Shown here: positions 42,409-50,836 of the stretch, piece after piece | Numbering within the stretch: the first letter of the stretch is position 1 | Layout of the letters: the number at the start of each line of letters is the position of its first letter | Source of the DNA: Bryobacteraceae bacterium | GTDB taxonomy: Bacteria > Acidobacteriota > Terriglobia > Bryobacterales > Bryobacteraceae | Direction of reading: 5' to 3' | Assembly: GCA_028275505.1 (NCBI GenBank) | Contig: JAPWUP010000005.1 | Location: 1 to 56,773 of the forward strand | DNA length: 56,773 bases | The notes under the pieces: model-generated | What the model was told of the DNA's origin: nothing | Database searches by the model: none | Seen by the model: only the letters and a program-made list of their open reading frames with translations | Position numbers and translations under genes: made by a program

Positions 42409-42849
42409 CTACTTCTTGGGTGCCGGTGATTGCTGTGGCGCCTGACCAGGCGCGGCAGGCACTGGTAACGGCACCGTCTGTACCGGCTGCCCTTGTTCAT
42501 TATAAATCGTCATGCTGGGCTGGCCGCTCGGGGCGCCGGGAACTTGGACCGGAGCCGCTGGCGCCGGCTTGACAGGCTGCGTCTCCAGCACCGTCCTGCC
42601 GGCGCCCGCATGGCGCGTCGCGATGATAGCCAGCGTCAGCGACGTGGCCATGAAGATGCACGCCGCTACCGTGGTCGCCTTGGAAAGCAGCGTTGCCGAG
42701 CCCCGCGGCCCGAAGGCCGTCTGGGAACCCATACCGCCAAAAGCCCCGGCAAGGTCAGCGGCTTTGCCGCTTTGCAGCAACACTACGACCACCAGAAAGA
42801 AGCACACCAAGATGTGGACGATGTACAGCAGAGTAATCAGAATCGCCAT
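42409..42849 (-). CDS. secG: Preprotein translocase subunit SecG with Pro-rich tail
   Basis: 146 residues. Two membrane helices (ILITLLYIVHILVCFFLVVVVLLQ, about 3-26, and ATTVAACIFMATSLTLAIIAT, about 58-78) joined by the conserved loop DLAGAFGGMGSQTAFGPRG, which identifies SecG, a non-essential helper of SecYE. The C-terminal 65 residues are an unusual extension rich in Pro, Ala and Gln (VPAAPGQAPQQSPAPKK). It would end in the cytoplasm or periplasm depending on topology. The upstream ribosome site is weak. Two tRNA genes follow. Confidence 0.93.
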   Translation of the reverse strand: MAILITLLYIVHILVCFFLVVVVLLQSGKAADLAGAFGGMGSQTAFGPRGSATLLSKATTVAACIFMATSLTLAIIATRHAGAGRTVLETQPVKPAPAAPVQVPGAPSGQPSMTIYNEQGQPVQTVPLPVPAAPGQAPQQSPAPKK

Positions 42850-42928
42850 GTCGAACCTGTTCGCGCCGGGGCCGGCCAGGATCTCCCTGCCCCACTGCTT
42901 TCAGTATAGGCACGGGGTCGTGCGCCGG

Positions 42929-43876
42929 TCAAACCCCTCCGGAAGCGCTGGTGGGCGGCGCCAGGCTGTCCACGATCCGCAGAATCTCGCGCATACACTC
43001 GTGCGATTTCTGGAAAAGCTCCGGCCCGAAGATATGCGTCTCCAGCCCGAAGCAGCCCTCGTAGCCATCGCGCGCCATCGCCTGGAAGATCGCGGCCCAA
43101 TCCAGCCGCTGTGGGCCTTCCAGTACGCTGCGCCCTTTGATCTGCACGTTACCGATTCGTTCCTTGGGCAGCAACTGGTATCCGTCAGGGAAGGGCTTCT
43201 CGCCGTGAGCGGCCCCGTTCAGCGCGTCCCAGTTGATGCCCAAGTGCTTGGAGGGAAGCATCTTCATCAACGCCGCAAGCTCGGCGCAGGTGGCCACGTT
43301 GCACGAGCCCTCGTTTTCCACCAGCAGGCGCACGTTCTCGCGCTCAGCCACCGCCACCATCGGCTCGAGGATTTCGGCGATGCGCGGCAAAAGCGCCATA
43401 GGATCTGCGACGCGCGTGAAGGTGAAGATGCGGATCTTGTCCGTGCCGAGAATATGGGCGGCGCGGATGGCTTTGCGAAGATCCTCCATGCGCCGGTCGA
43501 ACTCCGCCTGATCCCGCGCGAGCCGTTTCGCGCGAGCCTCTGGCGTTTCGTTGCGGAATCGGACCGGCTCGGTCCCTGGCATCGGAAACTTCAGCAGCCC
43601 GGTATTGAGAAACGACACCCGCAGGCCGGCATCCGCGAGCTCCCGCGCCGCCGCGCGCAGCTCGTCGTCACTGAGAAACTGGTAATAAGTTTTCGAGCCG
43701 GGGACGGCCCGCAGCTCCACCCATTTCAAACCATACTGTTGTGCGAAGCGGATCGCCTCGGCGGGGGTTGGCGCGATCTCATCGGTGATGGCGCTGATAC
43801 GGGAACGATCAATGCTCCGACCGACCCGCAGCGCCAGGGCAGGCAGGGCAAGCAGTTCACGGCGTGTCATGGTCAC
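42929..43876 (-). CDS. Sugar phosphate isomerase/epimerase-like TIM-barrel protein
   Basis: 315 residues. A short hydrophobic N-terminus with RR (MTRRELLALPALAL) may be a signal or Tat-like leader. The rest is an AP-endonuclease-2 type xylose isomerase-like TIM barrel: ISAITDEIAPTPAEAI, GLKWVELRAVPG, RLLVENEGSCNVATCAELA, and HLGINWDALNGA with metal-binding Glu/Asp/His candidates. Such proteins act on sugars or cyclitols. Start: GTG 43876 or ATG 43870; a TATCAT hexamer ends five bases before the GTG, so the transcript may be leaderless. It lies upstream of secG by 79 bases. Substrate unknown. Confidence 0.85.
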   Translation of the reverse strand: MTMTRRELLALPALALRVGRSIDRSRISAITDEIAPTPAEAIRFAQQYGLKWVELRAVPGSKTYYQFLSDDELRAAARELADAGLRVSFLNTGLLKFPMPGTEPVRFRNETPEARAKRLARDQAEFDRRMEDLRKAIRAAHILGTDKIRIFTFTRVADPMALLPRIAEILEPMVAVAERENVRLLVENEGSCNVATCAELAALMKMLPSKHLGINWDALNGAAHGEKPFPDGYQLLPKERIGNVQIKGRSVLEGPQRLDWAAIFQAMARDGYEGCFGLETHIFGPELFQKSHECMREILRIVDSLAPPTSASGGV

Positions 43877-43910
43877 GCCTTATGATAGCTCGGGCCGGGG
43901 CGCCGGGCTC

Positions 43911-45062
43911 TCAGTCGCCCAGCAGTCTGCCGTAGGGCTCCAGACGCGGTACGTTGTCGCACACGGCTTTGATCGCTGCCGTCAACGGGATCGCAAGGAT
44001 CAGGCCCATCGCTCCCCACAGCGCGCTCCACGCCATCAATGCGACCGTCACCACCAGCGGATTGAGGTGTACGCGAGGTCCCACGATCTTCGGGTACAGC
44101 AAGTTCAGGGCGATCAGGTGGAACAGCGCCACCGCGCCGGCGAGCAACAGATACGGCGTCATCGCATTGTAGACCGGCAACGCTGAAACGATGGCGGGCA
44201 GGATCGCCAGCGGCAAGCCGATGTAGGGAATCAGGCTCAGGAAACCGCTGATGGAGCCCATCAGCAGCGGGTAAGGCAGCCAGAAGGCCCGAAAAAGCAG
44301 CGCGGTGGCAGCCGTCAGCAGAAGCCCGAGCAGAAAATTGCCCAGCATGAACGCGCGGACCATGCGGGCCACGCCGGCCAGACTGCGCGCCACAACGACG
44401 CGCGCGGGTTCGTCGAACAGCTCAAGGAAACGCCGCCGCAACTGTTCCTGCCAGCTCAGCATGAAGTACACCAGGAACGGCACGAAGGACGCCATCAAGG
44501 CGACTTCGTAGACCGATCCCACGTGAGCCGCGAGATAACTCAGCAATGGCTGGCGCTCCTGGCGGATGCGGACCTCCTGTACGGGAGGCGGTAGCACCGG
44601 CTGCGCAGCTACGCGGGAGCGGCGCGTCCTTGGAGGGGGCGGCGCCGGTTCCACTTTCTCCTGTTCCCGGAAGCGCTTGGGCACCACCAGTTGATAAATG
44701 GACTGTTCGACGCTCTCGATGCGGGCCAGCACGCGGTCCACCAGATCGTTGACGCGCTGCTGGTATTTCGGCAAGTCGTCCACCAGATCGGCCAGTTGCG
44801 TATACAGCCCGAGGCCCACCAGATACACCACCAGCAGCGCCAGGGCGCAGACCAGGAAGCTCGCCGTAGCACGCGGGATACGAAGGCGGCCCAGAAGGAC
44901 GACAAACGGCTCCAACAGGAAAGCCACGATAACAGCCGAAATCAGGGTGATGAAAAACGCGCGGCCGAAATAAAGCAGCGCGACGACCACACCCAGACTG
45001 ATCACGACGCCGGCGACGTCCCTGGGCCTGCGCCTGCGGAGGGACTGAACGAGCACCGCCAA
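43911..45062 (-). CDS. AI-2E-family (PerM-type) membrane permease
   Basis: 383 residues with about seven or eight membrane helices in the usual AI-2E transporter arrangement: two or three N-terminal helices, a cytosolic segment, and the conserved C-terminal block SLIPYIGLPLAILPAI, LNLLYPKIVGPRVHLNPLVVT and LWGAMGLILAIPLTAAIKAV. The middle carries a Pro/Arg-rich linker (about 145-175, with PAPPPPRTRRSR) not seen in the short members. Family members export small molecules; specificity is unknown. The start TTG 45062 has GGGAG upstream. It is divergent from ruvX. Confidence 0.9.
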   Translation of the reverse strand: MAVLVQSLRRRRPRDVAGVVISLGVVVALLYFGRAFFITLISAVIVAFLLEPFVVLLGRLRIPRATASFLVCALALLVVYLVGLGLYTQLADLVDDLPKYQQRVNDLVDRVLARIESVEQSIYQLVVPKRFREQEKVEPAPPPPRTRRSRVAAQPVLPPPVQEVRIRQERQPLLSYLAAHVGSVYEVALMASFVPFLVYFMLSWQEQLRRRFLELFDEPARVVVARSLAGVARMVRAFMLGNFLLGLLLTAATALLFRAFWLPYPLLMGSISGFLSLIPYIGLPLAILPAIVSALPVYNAMTPYLLLAGAVALFHLIALNLLYPKIVGPRVHLNPLVVTVALMAWSALWGAMGLILAIPLTAAIKAVCDNVPRLEPYGRLLGD

Positions 45063-45148
45063 GGGGATCTCCCTGCGACCGCGTTGCGGGGCCGCGGTCT
45101 ACTACAGCTTACTGTAACACGCCACCGTCGCCCTGATCAGCCAAGACC

Positions 45149-45154
45149 TATAAT
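45149..45154 (+). promoter_or_regulatory. -10 element of the ruvX-mltG operon
   Basis: A perfect TATAAT lies 12 bases before the GTG at 45167. The predicted start would give a leader of about five bases, with no Shine-Dalgarno. The -35 is poor. Confidence 0.45.
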
Positions 45155-45166
45155 GAAATCGCGGCT

Positions 45167-45616
45167 GTGCAAAGCGAGTCCGCGGTAACCGGCAGGATTC
45201 TCGCCCTGGATCTGGGCGCCCGCCGCATCGGTCTGGCCATCAGCGATCCCTTGGGGATCACGGCGCAGGGCTTGCCAACCTTGGTGCGCACTAGCAAGCG
45301 CAAGGACCTGGAGGCGCTGGCCCGCCTGGCCAGCCAGTACCAGGTGTGCCGTATCGTGGTTGGCTATCCGCTGCATTTGAGCGGAGAGGAGGGAGCGCAA
45401 GCCGTGGCCGCGCGTCGCTTCGCCGAGGAGCTGGCCCGTGTTACCGGCCTCCCCGTCGAGTTGCACGACGAGCGCCTTACTACCGCGCAGGCCGAGCGCG
45501 TACTGCGGGACAGTGGCATCAGCTTGCGCAAGCGGGCACAGGCCGTGGATCAACTCTCCGCCGTGCTGATCCTGCAAAGCTACCTCGAAAGCCGGGCCGC
45601 CCGGGCCGGAGGGTAA
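45167..45616 (+). CDS. ruvX: Holliday junction resolvase-like RuvX (YqgF)
   Basis: 149 residues, RNase H-like fold. The N-terminal LALDLGARRIGLAISDP carries the first acidic residue, IVVGYPLHLSGEEG the conserved glycine turn, VELHDERLTTAQAERVL the Asp/Glu pair, and DQLSAVLILQSYLE the terminal Asp. RuvX is implicated in 16S rRNA precursor processing and in junction resolution. The start is GTG 45167, just after a consensus -10. It precedes mltG by six bases, an arrangement seen in many bacteria. Confidence 0.93.
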   Translation: MQSESAVTGRILALDLGARRIGLAISDPLGITAQGLPTLVRTSKRKDLEALARLASQYQVCRIVVGYPLHLSGEEGAQAVAARRFAEELARVTGLPVELHDERLTTAQAERVLRDSGISLRKRAQAVDQLSAVLILQSYLESRAARAGG

Positions 45617-45622
45617 CTCTGC

Positions 45623-46630
45623 GTGCGCAAGTTTAAACTCCTTGCCATCCTGTTGCCAGTGGCGCTGGCATCCCTCGCTTTGGTTTCTCTCTGGCAGCCT
45701 TATGCGGGCTTTGCGGGCGAGACCTTCGTGGATATTCCTGCGCGCACCAGCTCGTGGGAAATCGGCCGCTTGCTGGCCCAGTCCGGAGTCATTCGCTGGC
45801 GATGGCAGTTCTGGCTGGCCCGGGCCTTGAAACCCGGCGTCAAGCTCCATTACGGCGAGTATCGCTTTCAACAACCGGCCTCCACCTGGGCGGTTTTCGA
45901 TCGCCTGGCGCGGGGCGATGTGTTTTACTATTCGCTCACCGTGCCCGAAGGCGCCAACATGTTCGACATCGCCGCGGCGGTCGAGCAGTTGGGTTTGATG
46001 CGCGCGGAAGAATTTCTCCGGGAGGCCCGGGACCCGACTTTGATCCGTGATCTCGCGCCGCGTGCGCCTACTCTGGAGGGTTATCTTTTCCCTGACACAT
46101 ACCGTCTCAGTCGTCACACGACCGCGCGCGAACTCTGTCGCCAGATGACCCGGCGATTCCGGCAGGTGTGGGCTTCCCTGCAAACCAACGCCGACGTGCA
46201 CGAGACCGTCACTCTGGCCTCCCTGATCGAAAAAGAAACCGCGCTGCCGCACGAGCGCCCGCTGGTGGCTTCGGTTTTTCTGAACCGTTTGCGGCGGGGC
46301 ATGCCGCTCGAGTGCGATCCGACCGCCATTTATGCAGCGCTGCTCGAAGAGCGCTATCGCGGCGTGTTGTACCGCTCCGATCTGGAAAGCAAGCAGCGTT
46401 ACAACACATACCAGCATCCCGGCTTGCCTCCCGGGCCGATCGCCAATCCCGGACTGGATGCCATCAAAGCCGCACTCAACCCCGCCCGAACCGATTACCT
46501 TTACTTCGTCGCCTTGCCCGACGGCTCCGGGGCACACCAGTTTTCGCGGGATCTGGCGTCGCACCAGCGCGCCGTAGCGAGGTATCGCCGTGGCCAGAAA
46601 GCGAACCAGCGCGCGAAGTCGCCTGGCTGA
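45623..46630 (+). CDS. mltG: Endolytic murein transglycosylase MltG
   Basis: 335 residues. An N-terminal membrane anchor (MRKFKLLAILLPVALASLALVSLW), a LysM-like domain, then the YceG catalytic domain. The catalytic Glu is in LASLIEKETALPHERPLVASVFLNRL, and SDLESKQRYNTYQHPGLPPGPIANPGLDAI is diagnostic. It cuts nascent glycan strands in the periplasm and sets chain length. Start GTG 45623 lies six bases after ruvX, with GGAGGG at the ruvX end. It overlaps the next gene by 41 bases. Confidence 0.96.
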   Translation: MRKFKLLAILLPVALASLALVSLWQPYAGFAGETFVDIPARTSSWEIGRLLAQSGVIRWRWQFWLARALKPGVKLHYGEYRFQQPASTWAVFDRLARGDVFYYSLTVPEGANMFDIAAAVEQLGLMRAEEFLREARDPTLIRDLAPRAPTLEGYLFPDTYRLSRHTTARELCRQMTRRFRQVWASLQTNADVHETVTLASLIEKETALPHERPLVASVFLNRLRRGMPLECDPTAIYAALLEERYRGVLYRSDLESKQRYNTYQHPGLPPGPIANPGLDAIKAALNPARTDYLYFVALPDGSGAHQFSRDLASHQRAVARYRRGQKANQRAKSPG

Positions 46631-47087
46631 GTGGCTCGCCCGGCGCCAGCCCGAACGGATTACGGAAGGCCTCTGGCAGGAGTTGCGCGCAGACCTGGCC
46701 GACGTTTCCGAGGACCGGCTTCGTCACCTGCTTCGCGAATCAGGCCTCCCTCTGGACCCGCTGGTCGAGGGCGTGCGGCAGGATAACTTCGAATTGCTCG
46801 AGCGAACTTTGCTGGCCCTGGCGCGGGAATATCAGAGTGCGCTGGAGTCGGGTGACCGCGAGAGAGCGATGCTGTGCCGGCGCCAGGTGATTCAGGCCAA
46901 GGACCGCGCCCGCTGGGTCATCCGGAGCGCTCGAACCAGCCCCCAGAAGAAGGCGGACAAACAGGAGATGCTGTTGTGGATGCTGACCTGGCTGGAGAAC
47001 CCAGGCGTTTTTGCCGACTGGCTCCGCTTGCGCAAGCCCGTCTGGGAAGCTTCCCAGCGGGCGCCGGAAGCGCCTTCCGAGTCGTAG
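46590..47087 (+). CDS. Conserved hypothetical charged protein after mltG
   Basis: 165 residues, starting at GTG 46590 inside the end of mltG (41-base overlap in a different frame). It is rich in Arg, Leu and Glu, soluble and mostly helical: LAEWLARRQPERITEGLWQEL, VSEDRLRHLLRESGLPLDPL, then ALESGDRERAMLCRRQVIQ and KKADKQEMLLWMLTWLENPGVFADW. No domain is recognised and no cofactor site is seen. Position in a ruvX-mltG operon suggests a link to envelope or chromosome maintenance, but this is inference. Confidence 0.7.
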   Translation: MARKRTSARSRLAEWLARRQPERITEGLWQELRADLADVSEDRLRHLLRESGLPLDPLVEGVRQDNFELLERTLLALAREYQSALESGDRERAMLCRRQVIQAKDRARWVIRSARTSPQKKADKQEMLLWMLTWLENPGVFADWLRLRKPVWEASQRAPEAPSES

Positions 47088-47156
47088 CTTGCCGGGAAGG
47101 GACGGCTGGCAGCAGGCGCCAAAACCGACCCGTCCAATCCGGCTTGCGCATTGCCC

Positions 47157-47185
47157 TTGACTTCGCGGTGGCCGGAAAGTAAAAT
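47157..47185 (+). promoter_or_regulatory. Promoter of the second Oar-like receptor
   Basis: TTGACT (47157-47162), a 17-base spacer and TAAAAT (47180-47185). A strong sigma-70 match. Start expected near 47192, leaving a leader of about 126 bases. Confidence 0.65.
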
Positions 47186-47207
47186 ACGGTTCATGCGGTC
47201 GGCGCGC

Positions 47208-47280
47208 CAGGGGCAGTGCCGGCTACACGTCTGGGATGCGATAGAGGGGAGGGGAAGGCCTGGGCGACCCTCTGCCCCTG
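47208..47280 (+). promoter_or_regulatory. Structured leader of the second Oar-like receptor
   Basis: CAGGGGCAG (47208-47216) is a perfect complement of CTGCCCCTG (47272-47280), closing a loop that contains AGAGGG/CCCTCT as an inner stem. The ribosome site AAGGAG lies 20 bases further. No known riboswitch class is recognised. Confidence 0.45.
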
Positions 47281-47317
47281 ACATCTTTCCCCATTTCGAT
47301 AAAGGAGCCACAGTGCA

Positions 47318-50300
47318 ATGAGTGTGCGCAAACTTTCATGGCTGACGTTGTTCCTGGCCGCAGCCTTGGCGGCGCAGGAATACCGGGGGCGCGTCCAAGG
47401 GCTGGTCACCGATCCCAGCCAGGCGGCCATCGTCGGCGCCAAGGTGACGTTGCGCAACGTCAACACCGGGATCGAGACCACCCGTGAGACGGACGCTACC
47501 GGGCGATACCTGTTCGACTTCGTCCAGCCCGGCACTTACACGCTCACCGTGGAGGCAGCCGGGTTCAATCGCTTCGTGCAGGAAAACATCACCGTGCTCA
47601 CCCGAGGCGACGTTACCGTCAACGCACAGTTGACGGTCGGCGCGGTCAGCGAGCAGATCACCGTCACCGAAGTCGTCAGCGGCGTGCAATTCAACACCGG
47701 AACCATGAGCACCACCGTGCAGGGCAACATGCTCCGGGATATTCCCATCCTGGCGCGGAACCCCTTCACGCTGGCGCTGCTCAACCCGGCGGTCATCAAC
47801 CGTTACTGGGACATCGCTCACCGCAATCCGTTTTACATGTGGTCCTCCAACGGACTGGACATCGGAGGACGCACGGGCGGCAAGAACGACATGCTGCTAG
47901 ACGGAGCGGCGCTGGGCGTCTCCGCCCGCGGCTCCTACATGCCCTCGATGGACGGCGTGCAGGAGGTCGTGGTGCACCAGAACGCCGTGGACGCCGAGTA
48001 CGGCTTCAGCGCCGGGGGCGTGCTCAACGTCTCCATGAAGTCCGGCACCAACGAGTATCACGGAACCGCCTATTACTTCGGACGCAATCCCAAACTGAAC
48101 GCGGTCACCAACCGGATTACGCGGGGTTTCAGCGTGGTGCGCAATCACATCTGGGGCGGGACTGTGGGTGGCCCCATCCTCAAGAACCGGCTTTTCTTCT
48201 ACCAGACCTACGAAGGGTGGAGGAGCACGCAGCCACAGACCCGCATTTACACGCTGCCGACCGATCTGGAGCGCACCGGGGATTTTTCGCGCTCGCTCAC
48301 GCCCACGGGCGCTCTGCGTGTCATTTACGATCCGTTCACGACCAAGTTCGATCCGGCGACGGCCACGGTCAGCCGCCAGCCCTTCCCCGGCAACATTCTG
48401 CCCAAGAACCGCATTGATCCGACCGGCCAGAAGATCATGAACGATCTTTGGAAACCCAACAACCCCGGCAACGATCCCTCGGGGATTGACAATTACAAGG
48501 CCACTTACTCATGGTGGCTCAAGTACTGGAACATTTCCAACCGCGTGGATTTCAACATCAGCGACAAATGGCGGATGTACACGCGGTTTTCCAAGTACGA
48601 AACTCGCCTCGACAACCCCAACCATGGCGGCACCATTGCCGTGCGGTCGGACAACGGCGGCCTGATGGACGCTTTGAACGCGGTGGCTGACGGCCTTTAC
48701 ATGCTGAGTCCGAACACGGTGATCAATATGCGCTACGGCGCGGTCTACGTGGAGGACGATTACGATTCGCAGTGGGCCAAGGTGCCTCAGTCAGTCTGGG
48801 CGAACCTCTGGCCGAACGGGTGGTACAAGCCCATCCTGGCGCCTTTGCCCGGCGTCTACTATCCCAACTTCAACTTCAGCGGCAACGGCAGCGTCAGCAC
48901 CGGGGTCGCGAGCTGGTGGCTGGTCCGGGGCCGGTCGCATAACGGCAACGTGAGCGTCACCCACGACCGCGGCATTCATCATATGAAGGTCGGCTGGATG
49001 CTCCGTTACCAATACGACCAGAACGGTTCACCGGGCCCGGGCGGGTTCACCTTCCACGCCATTGACACCGGCGACACCTTCCTCAAGTTCGACGCCCGCC
49101 AGAGCGGCAACATGTTCGCCTCCGCGCTGCTGGGCGTGGTCAACAGCGGAAACGCCCGGATCATGCCCATGGTGGACTCCCACCAGCAGATGTGGGCTTT
49201 CTTCTTCCAGGACGACATCAAGCTCACGCGCCGGATTACCCTCAACCTGGGTATCCGCTACGAACTCGAGACGGCGCCTTCCGAATACAACCGCATGTAC
49301 TCGCGCTATCTCGATCTCAACGACCCCATTCCCGAACTGGCGAACAACCCGCCCAAAATGCCGGACGAGGTCCTGGCCATCGCGCGGATTCCTTACAAGT
49401 GGACCGGCGCCTGGATCTTTACCGACGACAAGCATCCGGGCGTCTTCGACTCCCAAAAGAACGTGTTCCTGCCCCGCGTGGGCGCAGCCTTCCGCATCAA
49501 TGACCTGACGGCCTTGCGCGTGGGCTTCGCGCGCTACGCGGTGCCATGGGTCACGATTTACCCCGAAACCAACTACTGGCCCAAAGACGGCTTCTCCCGC
49601 ACGACTACTGCGCTGGGCCCCATCGAGGGCGTGCCGCGCACCTTGATCAGCGACCCGTTCCCGTCCGGCAGTAACCCGCTGCTGCTGCCGGTGGGCAAGT
49701 CGTTGGGCCGCTACACCAACTTGGGGGACAGCGTGACCTTCTTCCCCCAGAACATGATTCACCCGATCAACGACCGCTATAACGTCACGCTCTCCCGCCA
49801 GCTTCCCCTGCGGGTGCTTACCGAAACCACCTATTTCGTGAACCTGGGCCGCAACGTCCAGGACGCCAGCATGTGGGGCGGCGATTACACTTACAACCTG
49901 AACATGGTGGACCCCAATTACAGCTACACTTACAAGGGCGCTACCACCAAGGCTGTCCCGAACCCGTTCTACCGTTTGCTGCCTCCCGACAAGATGCCGG
50001 GCGTGCTGCGCAACCAGCCGACGGTCACCGTGGGCAGCCTGCTGCGCACTTACCCCCACTACGGCAACATTACTGAGCGATTCCTCCGGGGCAAGGACAG
50101 TCACTACCACTCGATCCAGTTCAAAGCCGAGCGGCCAATGGCCCACGGCGTCTCCTTCACTTTCGGGTATAACTACGCCCGGGAGGCCCGCGACGAATTC
50201 TTCAACGATATTGACACTTACAACAAGAAGTTCACCATGATTGACACGCGCGAGCCGCGCCACTACATCCGCCTGGCGGGGACCTGGGAGCTGCCCTTCG

Positions 50301-50764
50301 GGCGTGGCCGGCAGTTCGCCTCCAACGTCAACCGCTGGGTGGATGCCCTGATCGGGGGTTGGGCCACCAGCCACATTTTCCTGTGGAACAACGGCCCGCT
50401 GCTCACGTTCGGGCAGATGGTCTGCGACGGCAATCCCAAGCTGGACAAGCCCACGTTGTCGCGCTGGTTCGATACCTCGAAGTGCCGGCAGGCAGAGCCG
50501 TACACGCCGCGCACCAACCCGTGGTACTTCGACGGCTTGCGCGGCCCAGGCTTCTGGAACTGGGACGCTACCGCGGTCAAGTACTTCCGGATTACCGAGC
50601 GTGTACGTTTTGAACTCCGCATGGAGTTCTTCAATTTCCCGAACGCGTTCATGCCGGGTCAGCCGAACACCAGCGTCACCAGCGCCAACTTCGGCAAGAG
50701 CACCACGATGGCCGGCGGCAACTACGGCCGCGAGGTGCAGTACACTGGCCGCATCCACTTCTGA
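47318..50764 (+). CDS. Oar-like TonB-dependent receptor with carboxypeptidase-regulatory domain (second)
   Basis: 1148 residues. The ATG at 47318 follows AAGGAG. Signal peptide MSVRKLSWLTLFLAAALAAQ; carboxypeptidase-regulatory domain (about 22-110, GLVTDPSQAAIVGAKVTLRN); plug-like region (about 115-250, with NDMLLDGAALG and GGVLNVSMKSGTNEYHGTAYYFGR); long beta-barrel ending GREVQYTGRIHF with terminal Phe. The same architecture as the receptor at 651, but the sequences are clearly different paralogues. Substrate unknown. It has its own promoter and structured leader, and the following smaller receptor gene lies 72 bases downstream. Confidence 0.9.
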   Translation: MSVRKLSWLTLFLAAALAAQEYRGRVQGLVTDPSQAAIVGAKVTLRNVNTGIETTRETDATGRYLFDFVQPGTYTLTVEAAGFNRFVQENITVLTRGDVTVNAQLTVGAVSEQITVTEVVSGVQFNTGTMSTTVQGNMLRDIPILARNPFTLALLNPAVINRYWDIAHRNPFYMWSSNGLDIGGRTGGKNDMLLDGAALGVSARGSYMPSMDGVQEVVVHQNAVDAEYGFSAGGVLNVSMKSGTNEYHGTAYYFGRNPKLNAVTNRITRGFSVVRNHIWGGTVGGPILKNRLFFYQTYEGWRSTQPQTRIYTLPTDLERTGDFSRSLTPTGALRVIYDPFTTKFDPATATVSRQPFPGNILPKNRIDPTGQKIMNDLWKPNNPGNDPSGIDNYKATYSWWLKYWNISNRVDFNISDKWRMYTRFSKYETRLDNPNHGGTIAVRSDNGGLMDALNAVADGLYMLSPNTVINMRYGAVYVEDDYDSQWAKVPQSVWANLWPNGWYKPILAPLPGVYYPNFNFSGNGSVSTGVASWWLVRGRSHNGNVSVTHDRGIHHMKVGWMLRYQYDQNGSPGPGGFTFHAIDTGDTFLKFDARQSGNMFASALLGVVNSGNARIMPMVDSHQQMWAFFFQDDIKLTRRITLNLGIRYELETAPSEYNRMYSRYLDLNDPIPELANNPPKMPDEVLAIARIPYKWTGAWIFTDDKHPGVFDSQKNVFLPRVGAAFRINDLTALRVGFARYAVPWVTIYPETNYWPKDGFSRTTTALGPIEGVPRTLISDPFPSGSNPLLLPVGKSLGRYTNLGDSVTFFPQNMIHPINDRYNVTLSRQLPLRVLTETTYFVNLGRNVQDASMWGGDYTYNLNMVDPNYSYTYKGATTKAVPNPFYRLLPPDKMPGVLRNQPTVTVGSLLRTYPHYGNITERFLRGKDSHYHSIQFKAERPMAHGVSFTFGYNYAREARDEFFNDIDTYNKKFTMIDTREPRHYIRLAGTWELPFGRGRQFASNVNRWVDALIGGWATSHIFLWNNGPLLTFGQMVCDGNPKLDKPTLSRWFDTSKCRQAEPYTPRTNPWYFDGLRGPGFWNWDATAVKYFRITERVRFELRMEFFNFPNAFMPGQPNTSVTSANFGKSTTMAGGNYGREVQYTGRIHF

Positions 50765-50777
50765 CGGACACCATGAC

Positions 50778-50801
50778 GGGCCCGGTCAGCGGGCCGGGCC
50801 C
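50778..50801 (+). terminator. GC-rich stem-loop after the second Oar-like receptor
   Basis: GGGCCCGG-tcagcggg-CCGGGCCC is a perfect 8-base-pair stem 13 bases after the stop. It is followed by GCCTCTTGCC, so no real T-run. It may stop the receptor transcript before the next promoter. Confidence 0.5.
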
Positions 50802-50824
50802 GCCTCTTGCCCGCACGTCGCGAC

Positions 50825-50830
50825 TATAAT
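50825..50830 (+). promoter_or_regulatory. -10 element of the smaller receptor gene, leaderless type
   Basis: A perfect TATAAT ends six bases before the in-frame TTG at 50837 (TTGCTGCGG). There is no ribosome site. The -35 is weak (TCTTGC around 50805). Confidence 0.5.
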
Positions 50831-50836
50831 CTCTTC

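Noticed and set aside
42852-42863. CGAAC-ct-GTTCG near secG, similar to a LexA box
   Set aside because: LexA boxes of the Bacillus type have four bases between the half sites. This has two, and no SOS gene is adjacent.
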